Below, piece after piece: positions 8,237 through 16,098 of a stretch of 34,259 nt of DNA. Source of the stretch: Peptostreptococcaceae bacterium (GTDB lineage: Bacteria; Bacillota; Clostridia; Peptostreptococcales; Filifactoraceae); NCBI GenBank assembly GCA_030532705.1, contig JAUNKR010000006.1, positions 1 through 34,259 on the forward strand, written 5' to 3'. Positions within the stretch are counted from its first letter, which is position 1; each line of letters opens with the position of its first letter. Position numbers and translations under genes: made by a program. The notes under the pieces are model-generated. The model saw only the letters and a program-made list of their open reading frames with translations. It did no database searches and was not told the origin of the DNA.

Positions 8237-9709
8237 TTATAGCATTGAAGCCAATGTGAATAGCAATTCCACACCATAGCCTGTCGCGCCACGTCGGCAG
8301 TAAGGCTTGTCTTCAGAAACATCCGAAGTTCCCGCGATATCGACATGGATCCACGGAAGGTCTTGAACGAATTCGCCGATGAATGCACCTGCGACCTGTG
8401 AACCGCCGAAACGTCCGCCGGAGTTTTTAAGGTCTGCGATCTTGGATTTGTTCAGCTCGCGTCCTGCATCGTCCAGTGGAAGTCTCCAGGTTTTTTCGGA
8501 AGATACCTTGGATGCTTTTTCAAATACCTGGTAAAATTCTTCATTGTTTGTCACAACGCCGGCATAATCCGTGCCGAGAGAAACGAGGACAGCACCTGTC
8601 AATGTTGCGATGTCTAAGATCTTTGTCGCATTTTCTTTTTCGATCGCATAGGTCACTGCATCGATCAGAGTCAAACGTCCTTCCGCATCGGTGTTGACGA
8701 TCTCGATCGTCTTGCCTGCCATCGAGCCGATGATATCACCCGGTAGATAAGCATGTCCGGAGATCATATTTTCAGCCGCGGCAACCACCGCCACTACGTT
8801 GATCTTCAATTTCGCCTGTGCGATCGCACGGATCGCGCCGATCACCGCTGCGGAACCCGCCATATCCGTTTTCATATTCATCATTCCGTCCGTTGGCTTG
8901 ATCGAATATCCGCCACTGTCAAAAGTCAATCCTTTTCCGACCAAAGCAAGTTTTTTGTCGCTGCTTGGATTTCCCTGATAATTCATTACGATCAGTCGAG
9001 GCTCTGCGCTGGATCCTTGAGCAACTGCAAGATATGCCTTCATGCCCAATTTCTCGATCTCCGACTTGTTGCGGACTTTTACATCGACCGGCAAACCTGC
9101 CAGTGCTTCGGTTGCCAATGTTGCAAGATCCGCCGGTTTGATCACGTTGGCAGGCTCATTAACAAGATTTCTTGCAAGAACGATATTTTCGGCAAGAAGC
9201 TCTGCGCGCTTCAAGCATTTATCCGCATCCGCAAACTGTGTGAACAAAGCAACATCGCCAAGCACATGGAGCTTGTCCGGCTTCGTCTGATATTTTTCAA
9301 AAGAATACTCTGCCAAATACATCGCCTTGGTAGCCTTTAGGAATTGATCGACATTCGCAAGCTCTCTTACATTCTGGAACATGATGATCGGAAGATCTGC
9401 TTTCAATCGCTGGAGCTCCTTGATCGCCTTGCCGAAAGCATTCATCGTGATCTCACAGTTGAGCGAATCCTTGTCACCCAATCCGATCAGAATGATATGA
9501 ACATGCTTTGAAGAATTTTGGTAGAAGCTGGTAAAAGAGTAAAGCTGATCTTTTTTCCCTTCAAACAGTTTTGCATCGATATAAGGCTGAAGCATATTTT
9601 TGAAATCTTCATCAAAAAAATCGCCGAGCATCACATCAGATGTAAATGGAATCACATAAGCATCATGATCGCGCATGATGTCAAGAGTATTCAATAATTG
9701 TATTTTCAT
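8237..9709 (-). CDS. pepA: Leucyl aminopeptidase (peptidase family M17)
   Basis: A 490-residue cytoplasmic metallopeptidase that removes N-terminal residues, typically leucine, from peptides and works as a hexamer in this family. The diagnostic signature NTDAEGRL is at 339-346. The metal ligands and catalytic residues all fall at a constant offset of 11 from E. coli PepA: Lys259, Asp264, Lys271, Asp282, Asp341, Glu343 and Arg345. Length is close to the family norm (about 500). The ATG is preceded by TAGGAGGT at ideal spacing. The gene is transcribed alone, ends in its own terminator and is divergent from the HD-domain gene. The N-terminal domain is more divergent than the catalytic domain, as usual in M17. 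Confidence 0.95.
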   Translation of the reverse strand: MKIQLLNTLDIMRDHDAYVIPFTSDVMLGDFFDEDFKNMLQPYIDAKLFEGKKDQLYSFTSFYQNSSKHVHIILIGLGDKDSLNCEITMNAFGKAIKELQRLKADLPIIMFQNVRELANVDQFLKATKAMYLAEYSFEKYQTKPDKLHVLGDVALFTQFADADKCLKRAELLAENIVLARNLVNEPANVIKPADLATLATEALAGLPVDVKVRNKSEIEKLGMKAYLAVAQGSSAEPRLIVMNYQGNPSSDKKLALVGKGLTFDSGGYSIKPTDGMMNMKTDMAGSAAVIGAIRAIAQAKLKINVVAVVAAAENMISGHAYLPGDIIGSMAGKTIEIVNTDAEGRLTLIDAVTYAIEKENATKILDIATLTGAVLVSLGTDYAGVVTNNEEFYQVFEKASKVSSEKTWRLPLDDAGRELNKSKIADLKNSGGRFGGSQVAGAFIGEFVQDLPWIHVDIAGTSDVSEDKPYCRRGATGYGVELLFTLASML

Positions 9710-9930
9710 ATATAACCTCCTATTTTGATCTTAATGTATATTCTATCGCAAAAAGTTGATAAAGTACAGATATAAATAGCCAAAAAACTCGATCCTGAAC
9801 TTGAAAAGTTGCTTTAGTCGAAAATTTGAACCCCCTGTGCGCGGTTCTTTCGTCGTTGCTCTATGTGGATGCGCTATAGGATCGGATCCCCTTGCTTCAG
9901 CGCTTAGGATCCGGAGGATCTTTCGGTGCA

Positions 9931-9959
9931 CTGACAAAATACCCAAAAAATGCTATAAT
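9931..9959 (+). promoter_or_regulatory. Promoter of the 9979-14820 gene cluster
   Basis: CTGACA (9931-9936), a 17-base spacer and an extended -10, TGC-TATAAT (TATAAT at 9954-9959). The predicted start is near 9966, leaving a leader of only about 13 bases that is mostly the AGGAGG ribosome binding site. Confidence 0.8.
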
Positions 9960-9978
9960 CATCATAGGAGGTAGAGAG

Positions 9979-10434
9979 ATGATCGATTATATAAAAGCTC
10001 TTCGTATCGCGCTGAAAGCGCATCGCGGACAACGAGACAAAGCAGGCAGGGCATATATCCTGCATCCGATCCATGTGGCATTAGGCGTTCACGGCAGGAG
10101 TGAGCGCATCGTCGCATTGCTTCACGATGTATTGGAAGACAGCGATATGACGATCGAGGACCTGGGTTTTCTAAACGAAGAAGAAAAAGAGGCATTGCTT
10201 CTTTTGACACATCCGAAGCATGAGCCGTATTTTGATTACATCCACCGCGTGAAAGAAAACAAGATCGCCCGAGCGGTCAAGAGGAGCGACCTGAAGCATA
10301 ATTCGGATGCCTCTCGCCTAAAAGAGATTACGGAAAAGGATCGACAGCGCTTTGCAAAATATCAAAAGGCAAGAGCGATCCTCGGTGAAGGGAGTGAGCT
10401 TCATGAAGAAGGAGCAACTGGAAAAACATATTGA
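9979..10434 (+). CDS. HD-domain hydrolase, SpoT-like (small alarmone hydrolase type)
   Basis: A 151-residue single-domain protein resembling the (p)ppGpp hydrolase domain of RelA/SpoT. Visible HD signatures are AHRGQRDKAGRAYILHP with His29, LLHDVLED with His49-Asp50 and Glu53-Asp54, and RSDLKHN with Asp104 and Asn108. These supply the metal and catalytic residues expected of the family. No synthetase or TGS/ACT domain is present, so if the substrate is ppGpp it would act as a stand-alone hydrolase. Other nucleotide substrates are possible. The ATG at 9979 follows GGAGG, and a longer frame from 9892 lacks a ribosome binding site and overlaps the promoter. It is first in a plus-strand cluster and overlaps the next gene by 32 bases. 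Confidence 0.8.
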   Translation: MIDYIKALRIALKAHRGQRDKAGRAYILHPIHVALGVHGRSERIVALLHDVLEDSDMTIEDLGFLNEEEKEALLLLTHPKHEPYFDYIHRVKENKIARAVKRSDLKHNSDASRLKEITEKDRQRFAKYQKARAILGEGSELHEEGATGKTY

Positions 10435-10615
10435 TCAGGTGATCGAGCAGATGAAAAACGAAAAACGCCGGCAAGCGGAAAAAGAACTTTTTGATCGATC
10501 GGATGAAGAAAAGATCCGAAGCAGCTTTACCCAAAACCAGCGACGTTTTGAATACGACTATGAAGAAGATCTATATGAACCGCATTACGAAGAAGATTAC
10601 GAGGATGAATATTAG
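10403..10615 (+). CDS. Small acidic hypothetical protein
   Basis: A 70-residue protein not recognised as a known family. The first 45 residues are rich in Lys, Glu and Gln and likely helical (KKEQLEKHIDQVIEQMKNEK). The last 25 are strongly acidic and Tyr-rich, with repeated YEED and YEDEY strings. The ATG at 10403 follows AAGGGAGTG, while the upstream in-frame TTG at 10352 has no site. It starts inside the HD gene, and its stop codon directly abuts the rlmH start. This suggests translational coupling and a real gene. No signal peptide or membrane segment is present. Confidence 0.65.
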   Translation: MKKEQLEKHIDQVIEQMKNEKRRQAEKELFDRSDEEKIRSSFTQNQRRFEYDYEEDLYEPHYEEDYEDEY

Positions 10616-11095
10616 GTGAATATTAAAATTATATCGATAGGAAAATTAAAAGAGAGTTTTTTGAAAGATGCCTGCGAGGAATATCTGAAAAGATTGAGCC
10701 GATTTGCAAAGATCACGGTACTGGAGCTTCCGGAGGAGAAGATCTCGGATAAATCTTCGTCAAAAGAAGAAGAGGCGGTCAAGGATGCCGAGGCGCAGCG
10801 TATGGTGGATAAGATCAAGGAAAATGAGTGGGTGATCCTGCTCACGCCGGAAGGTAAGATGCTCAGCTCTGAGGAGCTGGCGGAGATGATCGCGAAAACG
10901 ACATTGGGGGGCATCGCAAATATCACTTTTTTGATCGGCGGAAGTCTAGGCATCGGGAAGGCTGCAAGACAGCGAGCAAATGCGCAGCTCAGTTTCGGCA
11001 AGATGACCTTTCCGCATCAGCTCTTTCGAGTGATGCTGTTGGAACAGATCTACCGCGCATGCAAGATCAATGCGAACGAGACCTATCATAAATGA
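10616..11095 (+). CDS. rlmH: 23S rRNA (pseudouridine-1915-N3)-methyltransferase
   Basis: A 159-residue SPOUT-class methyltransferase that modifies pseudouridine 1915 in helix 69 of 23S rRNA using S-adenosylmethionine. Diagnostic features are the N-terminal MNIKIISIGKLKE, the strand-loop LLTPEGKMLSSEELAE, the SAM-binding knot FLIGGSLGIG near residue 105, and a C-terminal segment including QLFRVMLLEQIYRACKI that ends in the canonical ETYHK. Length matches the family (about 155-160). The start is GTG, immediately after the TAG of the upstream gene, with GAGG about 10 bases before. It is co-transcribed with the flanking genes. Confidence 0.95.
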   Translation: MNIKIISIGKLKESFLKDACEEYLKRLSRFAKITVLELPEEKISDKSSSKEEEAVKDAEAQRMVDKIKENEWVILLTPEGKMLSSEELAEMIAKTTLGGIANITFLIGGSLGIGKAARQRANAQLSFGKMTFPHQLFRVMLLEQIYRACKINANETYHK

Positions 11096-11108
11096 TGCGG
11101 AGGACAGG

Positions 11109-12374
11109 ATGAAGATCTTGAGTATTATTGCACAAAAACCCTATGCGACCGGCAGTGGAGTCTATTTTACCGAGCTCGTGCGCCAATTTGATGATATGGG
11201 ATATGAGCAGGCGATCGTATGCGGCATCGCAGGGGAGGAGGACTTCTTGCCTTATGAACAAAAATTTCCGAAGGTCAAGATGTTTCCGGTACGTTTTAAT
11301 TCCCAAAAGCTTTCGTTTGATATTTTAGGGATGAGCGATGTCATGCCCTATCCGTCCACACGCTATCGAGATCTGGACAAAGAACAGGTACAGTGTTTTG
11401 AAAAAGCCTTTGTGCAGAAGATCAGAGAGGTGGTCGATCAGTTCGAGCCGGATCTGATCCTGTGCCATCATCTCTATCTGTTAACGTCGATCGTTGTGGA
11501 AAATTTTGCAGACCATCGGATCGCTGCGATCTGTCACGGCACTTGCTTAAGGCAACTGGCGACCAATCCTTTGGAAAAAGAACGTATCCTTTCCGCCTTG
11601 CGTAAGATCCCTTGGATCTTTGCATTGCAGAATGTTCAGAAGGAAGAGATCTGTTCCTTCGGGATCTTGGGGGAGCGTATCAAGGTGCTCGGCAATGGCT
11701 ATGACCCGTCGGTCTTTTTCGAAGAGGATAACGCAGAGAAGGATAAGGAGTCGGCACTTGCCGGGATCGAGGGATGTTGTTTGGAGAAGCCGGATCCGTC
11801 GGAGATCCGCCTCGCGTATGCCGGTAAGATCTCCTTCAGCAAGGGACTGATGTCTTTGCTTGGAGCGATCGATCGGATCGTCAACAAAAAGATCTGTCTT
11901 TATCTGGCAGGGGGCGCCGGCGTGGCGGATGAATTTGAAAAGATCAGGGAGAGAGCAGAGCGATGTCGTCATAAGGTAGTCTTCTTAGGATTGCAAACAC
12001 AGCCTGAACTTGCAAAACTGTATCGTTGCTGTGATCTTTTCGTGTTTCCTTCCTATTACGAAGGTTTGGGACTTGCGATCATTGAAGCGATGGCTTGTGG
12101 ATTGCCCGTCGTCGTATCGGAAACGGAAGGACTGCAAGAATGGGTGCGCAGCAAGCTGGACGATCCGCCGGTCGAATTTGTACCATTACCTTCCATGCAG
12201 AGCATCGACCGTCCGATCGACAGCGAGTTGCCGCTCTATGAGCAACGCTTGGCGGAGGCGATCGAGCGACAGATCGAGAGAGATCTTCAAGGTCGGAAGA
12301 TCGATATGAGTGCATTTTCGTGGGAGCGCGTAGCGGAAGGGATCCTTGCGCATTGCCGGATGGGTAATTTTTGA
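11109..12374 (+). CDS. Glycosyltransferase, family 4 (GT-B fold)
   Basis: A 421-residue retaining-type glycosyltransferase. The N-terminal acceptor domain starts with the glycine-rich loop of GT4 enzymes (SIIAQKPYATGSGVYFTELV). The C-terminal nucleotide-sugar domain shows LAYAGKISFSKG, LYLAGGAG and VVFLG, then FVFPSYYEGLGLAIIEAMAC, which contains the E-x7-E motif. The acceptor and sugar cannot be read from sequence; envelope glycans or glycolipids are the usual targets. The ATG at 11109 follows GCGGAGG with 5-base spacing. A longer frame from 11070 would overlap rlmH and lacks its own site. There is no membrane segment. It sits in a cluster with a membrane phosphodiesterase, which favours an envelope role. 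Confidence 0.88.
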   Translation: MKILSIIAQKPYATGSGVYFTELVRQFDDMGYEQAIVCGIAGEEDFLPYEQKFPKVKMFPVRFNSQKLSFDILGMSDVMPYPSTRYRDLDKEQVQCFEKAFVQKIREVVDQFEPDLILCHHLYLLTSIVVENFADHRIAAICHGTCLRQLATNPLEKERILSALRKIPWIFALQNVQKEEICSFGILGERIKVLGNGYDPSVFFEEDNAEKDKESALAGIEGCCLEKPDPSEIRLAYAGKISFSKGLMSLLGAIDRIVNKKICLYLAGGAGVADEFEKIRERAERCRHKVVFLGLQTQPELAKLYRCCDLFVFPSYYEGLGLAIIEAMACGLPVVVSETEGLQEWVRSKLDDPPVEFVPLPSMQSIDRPIDSELPLYEQRLAEAIERQIERDLQGRKIDMSAFSWERVAEGILAHCRMGNF

Positions 12375-12435
12375 TCGGATCTTTAAGATGGAAAGATCGA
12401 TCTTTTAATAAAATGTAGATGCAGAGGGGTAGATT

Positions 12436-12954
12436 ATGATCTGTTTGAAAAAAGCGGTTTTTGATGATTGTGTAGATTTCAATCGATGGGAAAATGATGA
12501 GAGCGTGATCGATTATTTGAGCATTTCGAAAGGAAGAACGAAGGAAGAGAGCATTCGCGAATTTTTGCAGCGGGAAGCCGATCCGTCGATCTTCGACTTT
12601 ACCGTGTATCATGAGGGAAAAAAGATCGGCCGGGCTTATCTCAGTCGATATGACAAAAACGCTCGATCGATCGACATCACGAGAATATATATCGGAGAGA
12701 TCGGTCAAAGAGGCAAAGGCCTGGGGCGTGCGCTGATGGAGGAATTGCTTCGTTTTTGTTTTGAGGAGCTCAAGCTCAATCGGGTGACATTGGACTACTT
12801 TGACGGAAATCCGGCGCAGGAGCTCTATCGCTCGCTCGGTTTTGTATCGGAAGGCGTGGCGAGAGAAGCGGGATTCAAGGATGGAAAATTCAACAATTTC
12901 AATCTGATGAGTCTCTTGCATCGAGAATGGCGCGAAAGATCGAAGAAGGCATAG
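12436..12954 (+). CDS. GNAT-family N-acetyltransferase
   Basis: A 172-residue acetyltransferase of the GNAT superfamily (RimI/RimJ-like size). Motif A, the acetyl-CoA pyrophosphate loop, reads GQRGKGLGRALMEE near residues 90-103. Motif B includes LYRSLGFVSEGVAREAG at about 135-152. The substrate is unknown. AGAGGGG lies just ahead of the ATG at 12436. It follows the glycosyltransferase after 61 bases with no terminator between, and the next gene begins 6 bases after its stop. Confidence 0.85.
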   Translation: MICLKKAVFDDCVDFNRWENDESVIDYLSISKGRTKEESIREFLQREADPSIFDFTVYHEGKKIGRAYLSRYDKNARSIDITRIYIGEIGQRGKGLGRALMEELLRFCFEELKLNRVTLDYFDGNPAQELYRSLGFVSEGVAREAGFKDGKFNNFNLMSLLHREWRERSKKA

Positions 12955-12960
12955 GATCAT

Positions 12961-14820
12961 GTGAAAGAAAAGGAGAATGAGATCCTTATGGAGAAAAAAG
13001 AGAATAAAATCGCAAGCCGCGGACGGATCGTATGGCTCTACACGAAATATCAGCTCATTACAAAGGGCTTGCTAACTTTGGTGATCTTTCCGATCGCCTC
13101 CGTCGTTTTGAGGTCATTGCTTGCTGCAAGTGGAAGAGCTGTGATATCCAGCGGTGATTATCTACAGTTCCTTCTCAGCTTTCAAGGGATGGGGCTGTTG
13201 ATCCTTGCGTTGATATTGCTGGTCCTGTTGATCGGGATCGATATCAATGCCTTTATCATCATGAGCGGGCTGGTGTATGAAGGTAGGATCAAGATGACAG
13301 CGAAGCATCTTGTCGTGGTCGGACTTCGATCGATAAAAGCTTTTTTGAGTCCCATTGGGGTTTTGATCATGCTCTATATGGCGATCGTCATTCCTTTGGT
13401 AGGCGTGGGCGTCACGATCTCGCCGATGAAGAATTTTCAGATCCCTAATTTTATCACGGACGTGATTTTTAAGAATGAGCTTTATCTTGGTCTATATCTT
13501 GCTTTGATATTTTTGCTTACGCTGATCAGTCTTCGATATATCTTTTTCTTTCATCATGTGTTGCTCTTAGATGAAAAAATCGGAGAGGCACTTAAAAATG
13601 CGTCTCAGCTTATGCGAAGACATTGGAAGAAATTTGTAAAAGACTTTGTGTTTTGGAGTATCAAATGGGGGTTGATCGCTTCAGCGATGCTTGTTGCGCT
13701 GTTGGCGCTCTTTATTCTTCCGGCAAATCTGTTACCGGGAGAAATCGTCGCTCGTCGGACATGGTCGATACTCGGATTGCTTGCGATCTCGGAACTGATC
13801 GCTTTTGTTGCCTTGATGACGGTGCCGATCATCAGCTATCGATTGACGGAGCTATTCTACCGATATAAAGAATCGGACGGGCAAGCGGTTCAGCTCAAGA
13901 TCAAGGTAAATGCCGAAATGCTCGGAGAAGAATCTTTCGTGAAGATCCATCCGCGAACGAAGGTTGCGGTGAGCATCCTGTTTGTGAGTATCATGGTGAT
14001 GAATATTGTGCTTTCGGTCTTTGGGGCGATCTTTTTTGATGAGATCTTTCGCGTAGGAAGAAAAATCGACATCGTTGCTCATCGCGGAGGCGGCGATCTG
14101 GCTGCGGAAAATACGGTAGCAAGTCTTGAAGCGGTGATTCGGGAAAATGTGCCATGGAGCGAGATCGATGTCCAACGGACCAAGGATGGCGAGTATGTGA
14201 TCAATCATGATCCGACTTTCTTACGGGTGGCAGGGGAATCGAGAGCATCAAACGATCTGACCTTAGAGGAGATCAAAAAACTTTGGGTGAAGGATCTTTT
14301 TGATCCAAGCAGACCTTCTCAAAGAGTGGCAACGATGGAGGAGGTTTTGGATGCTTCGAAAGGTAGGATCGGACTTTTTATCGAGCTGAAAGGCAGCACG
14401 GCAGATGCCAAAATGGCGGATGATGTGATCGAAATGGTCAGGGAACGAGGGATGGAAAATGAAGTGGCGATCCTCTCGCTCGATTATAGTTTGATCCGCT
14501 ATGTTGAAGAGAACTATCCTCAAATGCAGACGGGCTTTCTGTATTTCTTTGCGATCGGAAAAGTGTCGGAGCTTTCGGGCGATATTTTGATCATGGAAGA
14601 GCGTGAAGCGACACCGGCGAAGATCCAAGAGATCCACGATGCCGGAAAGAAAGCGATCGTTTGGACCGTCAATACCGAGGAATCGATCGATAAATTTGTG
14701 AGATCAGAGGTCGATGGGATCATCACTGACTATGTGCTGAGAGTAAAGGAAGGCATCCGAAGGCGTGATGATCGAACAGACTTAGAGATCCTGCTCGATG
14801 AGATCTTGGGGACCTCCTAA
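12961..14820 (+). CDS. Membrane glycerophosphodiester phosphodiesterase
   Basis: A 619-residue two-part enzyme. Residues about 35-360 contain seven or so hydrophobic helices like the membrane domain (PF10110-like) that precedes some Gram-positive phosphodiesterases. Residues about 370-600 are a GDPD TIM-barrel. Catalytic and metal residues are visible: His374-Arg375 in AHRGGGDLAAENT, Glu401 and Asp403 in SEIDVQRTKDG, His416 in INHDP, then FIELKG and GIITDYV. It probably hydrolyses glycerophosphodiesters or polyglycerol phosphate at the membrane, releasing glycerol 3-phosphate. The start is uncertain: GTG at 12961 has only a weak site, and ATG at 12988 has AAGGAG about 12 bases upstream. It is the last gene of the cluster and ends in a strong terminator. 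Confidence 0.88.
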   Translation: MKEKENEILMEKKENKIASRGRIVWLYTKYQLITKGLLTLVIFPIASVVLRSLLAASGRAVISSGDYLQFLLSFQGMGLLILALILLVLLIGIDINAFIIMSGLVYEGRIKMTAKHLVVVGLRSIKAFLSPIGVLIMLYMAIVIPLVGVGVTISPMKNFQIPNFITDVIFKNELYLGLYLALIFLLTLISLRYIFFFHHVLLLDEKIGEALKNASQLMRRHWKKFVKDFVFWSIKWGLIASAMLVALLALFILPANLLPGEIVARRTWSILGLLAISELIAFVALMTVPIISYRLTELFYRYKESDGQAVQLKIKVNAEMLGEESFVKIHPRTKVAVSILFVSIMVMNIVLSVFGAIFFDEIFRVGRKIDIVAHRGGGDLAAENTVASLEAVIRENVPWSEIDVQRTKDGEYVINHDPTFLRVAGESRASNDLTLEEIKKLWVKDLFDPSRPSQRVATMEEVLDASKGRIGLFIELKGSTADAKMADDVIEMVRERGMENEVAILSLDYSLIRYVEENYPQMQTGFLYFFAIGKVSELSGDILIMEEREATPAKIQEIHDAGKKAIVWTVNTEESIDKFVRSEVDGIITDYVLRVKEGIRRRDDRTDLEILLDEILGTS

Positions 14821-14872
14821 TATACTGCGATTCCAAAAGCAAAACCGGAATATCATTTACAAGGATCACAAG

Positions 14873-14895
14873 AAAAAGAGCGTTATGCTCTTTTT
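14873..14895 (+). terminator. Terminator after the GDPD gene
   Basis: AAAAAGAGC (14873-14881), loop GTTAT and GCTCTTTTT (14887-14895), about 50 bases past the stop. The symmetric A and T runs would allow it to work in both directions, but only plus-strand genes flank it. Confidence 0.9.
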
Positions 14896-14969
14896 GTGTT
14901 TTAAGGATATTTTGCATAACGAGGGAATAAAAAGGGTAAAACATAAACAATAACTACATAGGAGGATAT

Positions 14970-15923
14970 ATGAGAAGAAAATTGTTTGCTTTACTGATGG
15001 CTCTGCTGATGATCCTGACAAATCTTTCTTTTGCTGAAGTTCAGAACCCAAAAGGTGCGACATTATCTTTGGGGAAGGGGCAGATCGCGAAGAAAAAGAA
15101 AGCGGCATCGCTTAAAACGGTTAAAAAGGATTTCTTTATCAATGGAGCACCGGTCACATTGAGGGTCTTTACAAAGAAAAATGTGACGATGGTAGCTGCG
15201 CGAGATCTTGTGGACCCGCTGGGAGCGGTCCTGACGGTCAAGCCGCTCGAGAACGATCAGAGAAGTAAGGTGGCGGCTGTTTTTGTGAGCGACACTCATG
15301 AAATGGGATATCTGCTGGATACAACGATCGCTGCCTGCTCAGATGGGAGCAAGGATCGGATCGTAGAGATCTCTGTGAAAGTCGGCGCAACGATGATCAA
15401 CGGAACGACTTATGTGCCGCTGCGCACGACGGTCGAAAGGATGGGAGGGACGCTTACGCCGGTAGGATATACTCCATCAGCACAACCTTCCTCGACAGAT
15501 CAGAAAAAACCTGTCAAGAAAAATGATCAGCTCGTTCCGCAAGACAAAGAGCCCGTGCTTTCGGGACCGGTGGATACGACGATGTCGGTCGGTGGAACGC
15601 AGGTCAATGTACGAGTGCTGTATGCGAATGATGTGCTGATGCTTCGTTTTGAAGATTTTCAGACCATCGGATATGAGATAAAAAAGGATGAGGACATCAG
15701 GACCTATTATTTTATCGGTCATCAAATGGTAGATAATACGGTGATGTTTGTCGAGGGCAAAAAAGTAGTCGGCTATGTCGATGGGGATGTCGGCGAGAAA
15801 GTGGAGGATCATGAGCTCCACGAGAAGAAGATCAAAATGAAGCCGATCACGGTAAACGGAGAGACTTATCTTGAGCTCCAACCTGTTTTGGACGTGATGC
15901 AGATGAAGACGATCGGAGGCTAG
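14970..15923 (+). CDS. Secreted protein with copper-amine-oxidase-like stalk domains
   Basis: A 317-residue exported protein. It has a clear signal peptide (MRRKLFALLMALLMILTNLSFA). Two stalk-type (PF07833-like) regions follow. The first contains FINGAPVTLRVF, ARDLVDPLGAVL and the typical INGTTYVPLRTTVERMGG. The second, from about residue 200, contains VGGTQVNVRVLYANDVLMLR and ends in VNGETYLELQPVLDVMQ. A polar linker rich in Ser, Gln and Pro lies between them. The stalk domain is named for amine oxidases but has no enzyme function by itself, and in Gram-positive anaerobes such domains are common in secreted envelope proteins. The ATG has AGGAGG at good spacing. It is a single gene that converges on the next gene. 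Confidence 0.8.
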   Translation: MRRKLFALLMALLMILTNLSFAEVQNPKGATLSLGKGQIAKKKKAASLKTVKKDFFINGAPVTLRVFTKKNVTMVAARDLVDPLGAVLTVKPLENDQRSKVAAVFVSDTHEMGYLLDTTIAACSDGSKDRIVEISVKVGATMINGTTYVPLRTTVERMGGTLTPVGYTPSAQPSSTDQKKPVKKNDQLVPQDKEPVLSGPVDTTMSVGGTQVNVRVLYANDVLMLRFEDFQTIGYEIKKDEDIRTYYFIGHQMVDNTVMFVEGKKVVGYVDGDVGEKVEDHELHEKKIKMKPITVNGETYLELQPVLDVMQMKTIGG

Positions 15924-16050
15924 GCGATCGGATCGGCCGGTTGAAACAGGATGGATTGAAAAGGGATCGATGAAGGGATGTCTTCACAAAAGCCTGATCC
16001 GGTGGCAAGCATTGATCTGCGGATCGAAGATCCTTTCGGGATAAAAAAAG

Positions 16051-16097
16051 AAGCTGTTGTTGTACAGGGATGAAGTTCGCCTGCACAGCAACAGCTT
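16051..16097. terminator. Bidirectional terminator between converging genes
   Basis: AAGCTGTTG (16051-16059) pairs with CAACAGCTT (16089-16097), with an inner CAGG/CCTG stem. The hairpin is flanked by A residues on the left and T residues on the right, so it can stop both the 14970 gene and the minus-strand YARHG gene. The minus-strand stop codon overlaps its edge. Confidence 0.88.
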
Positions 16098-16098
16098 T

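Noticed and set aside
12079-12960. A 293-codon open frame on the minus strand across the glycosyltransferase and acetyltransferase
   Set aside because: Both plus-strand genes have clear family motifs and ribosome binding sites; the antisense frame has neither.
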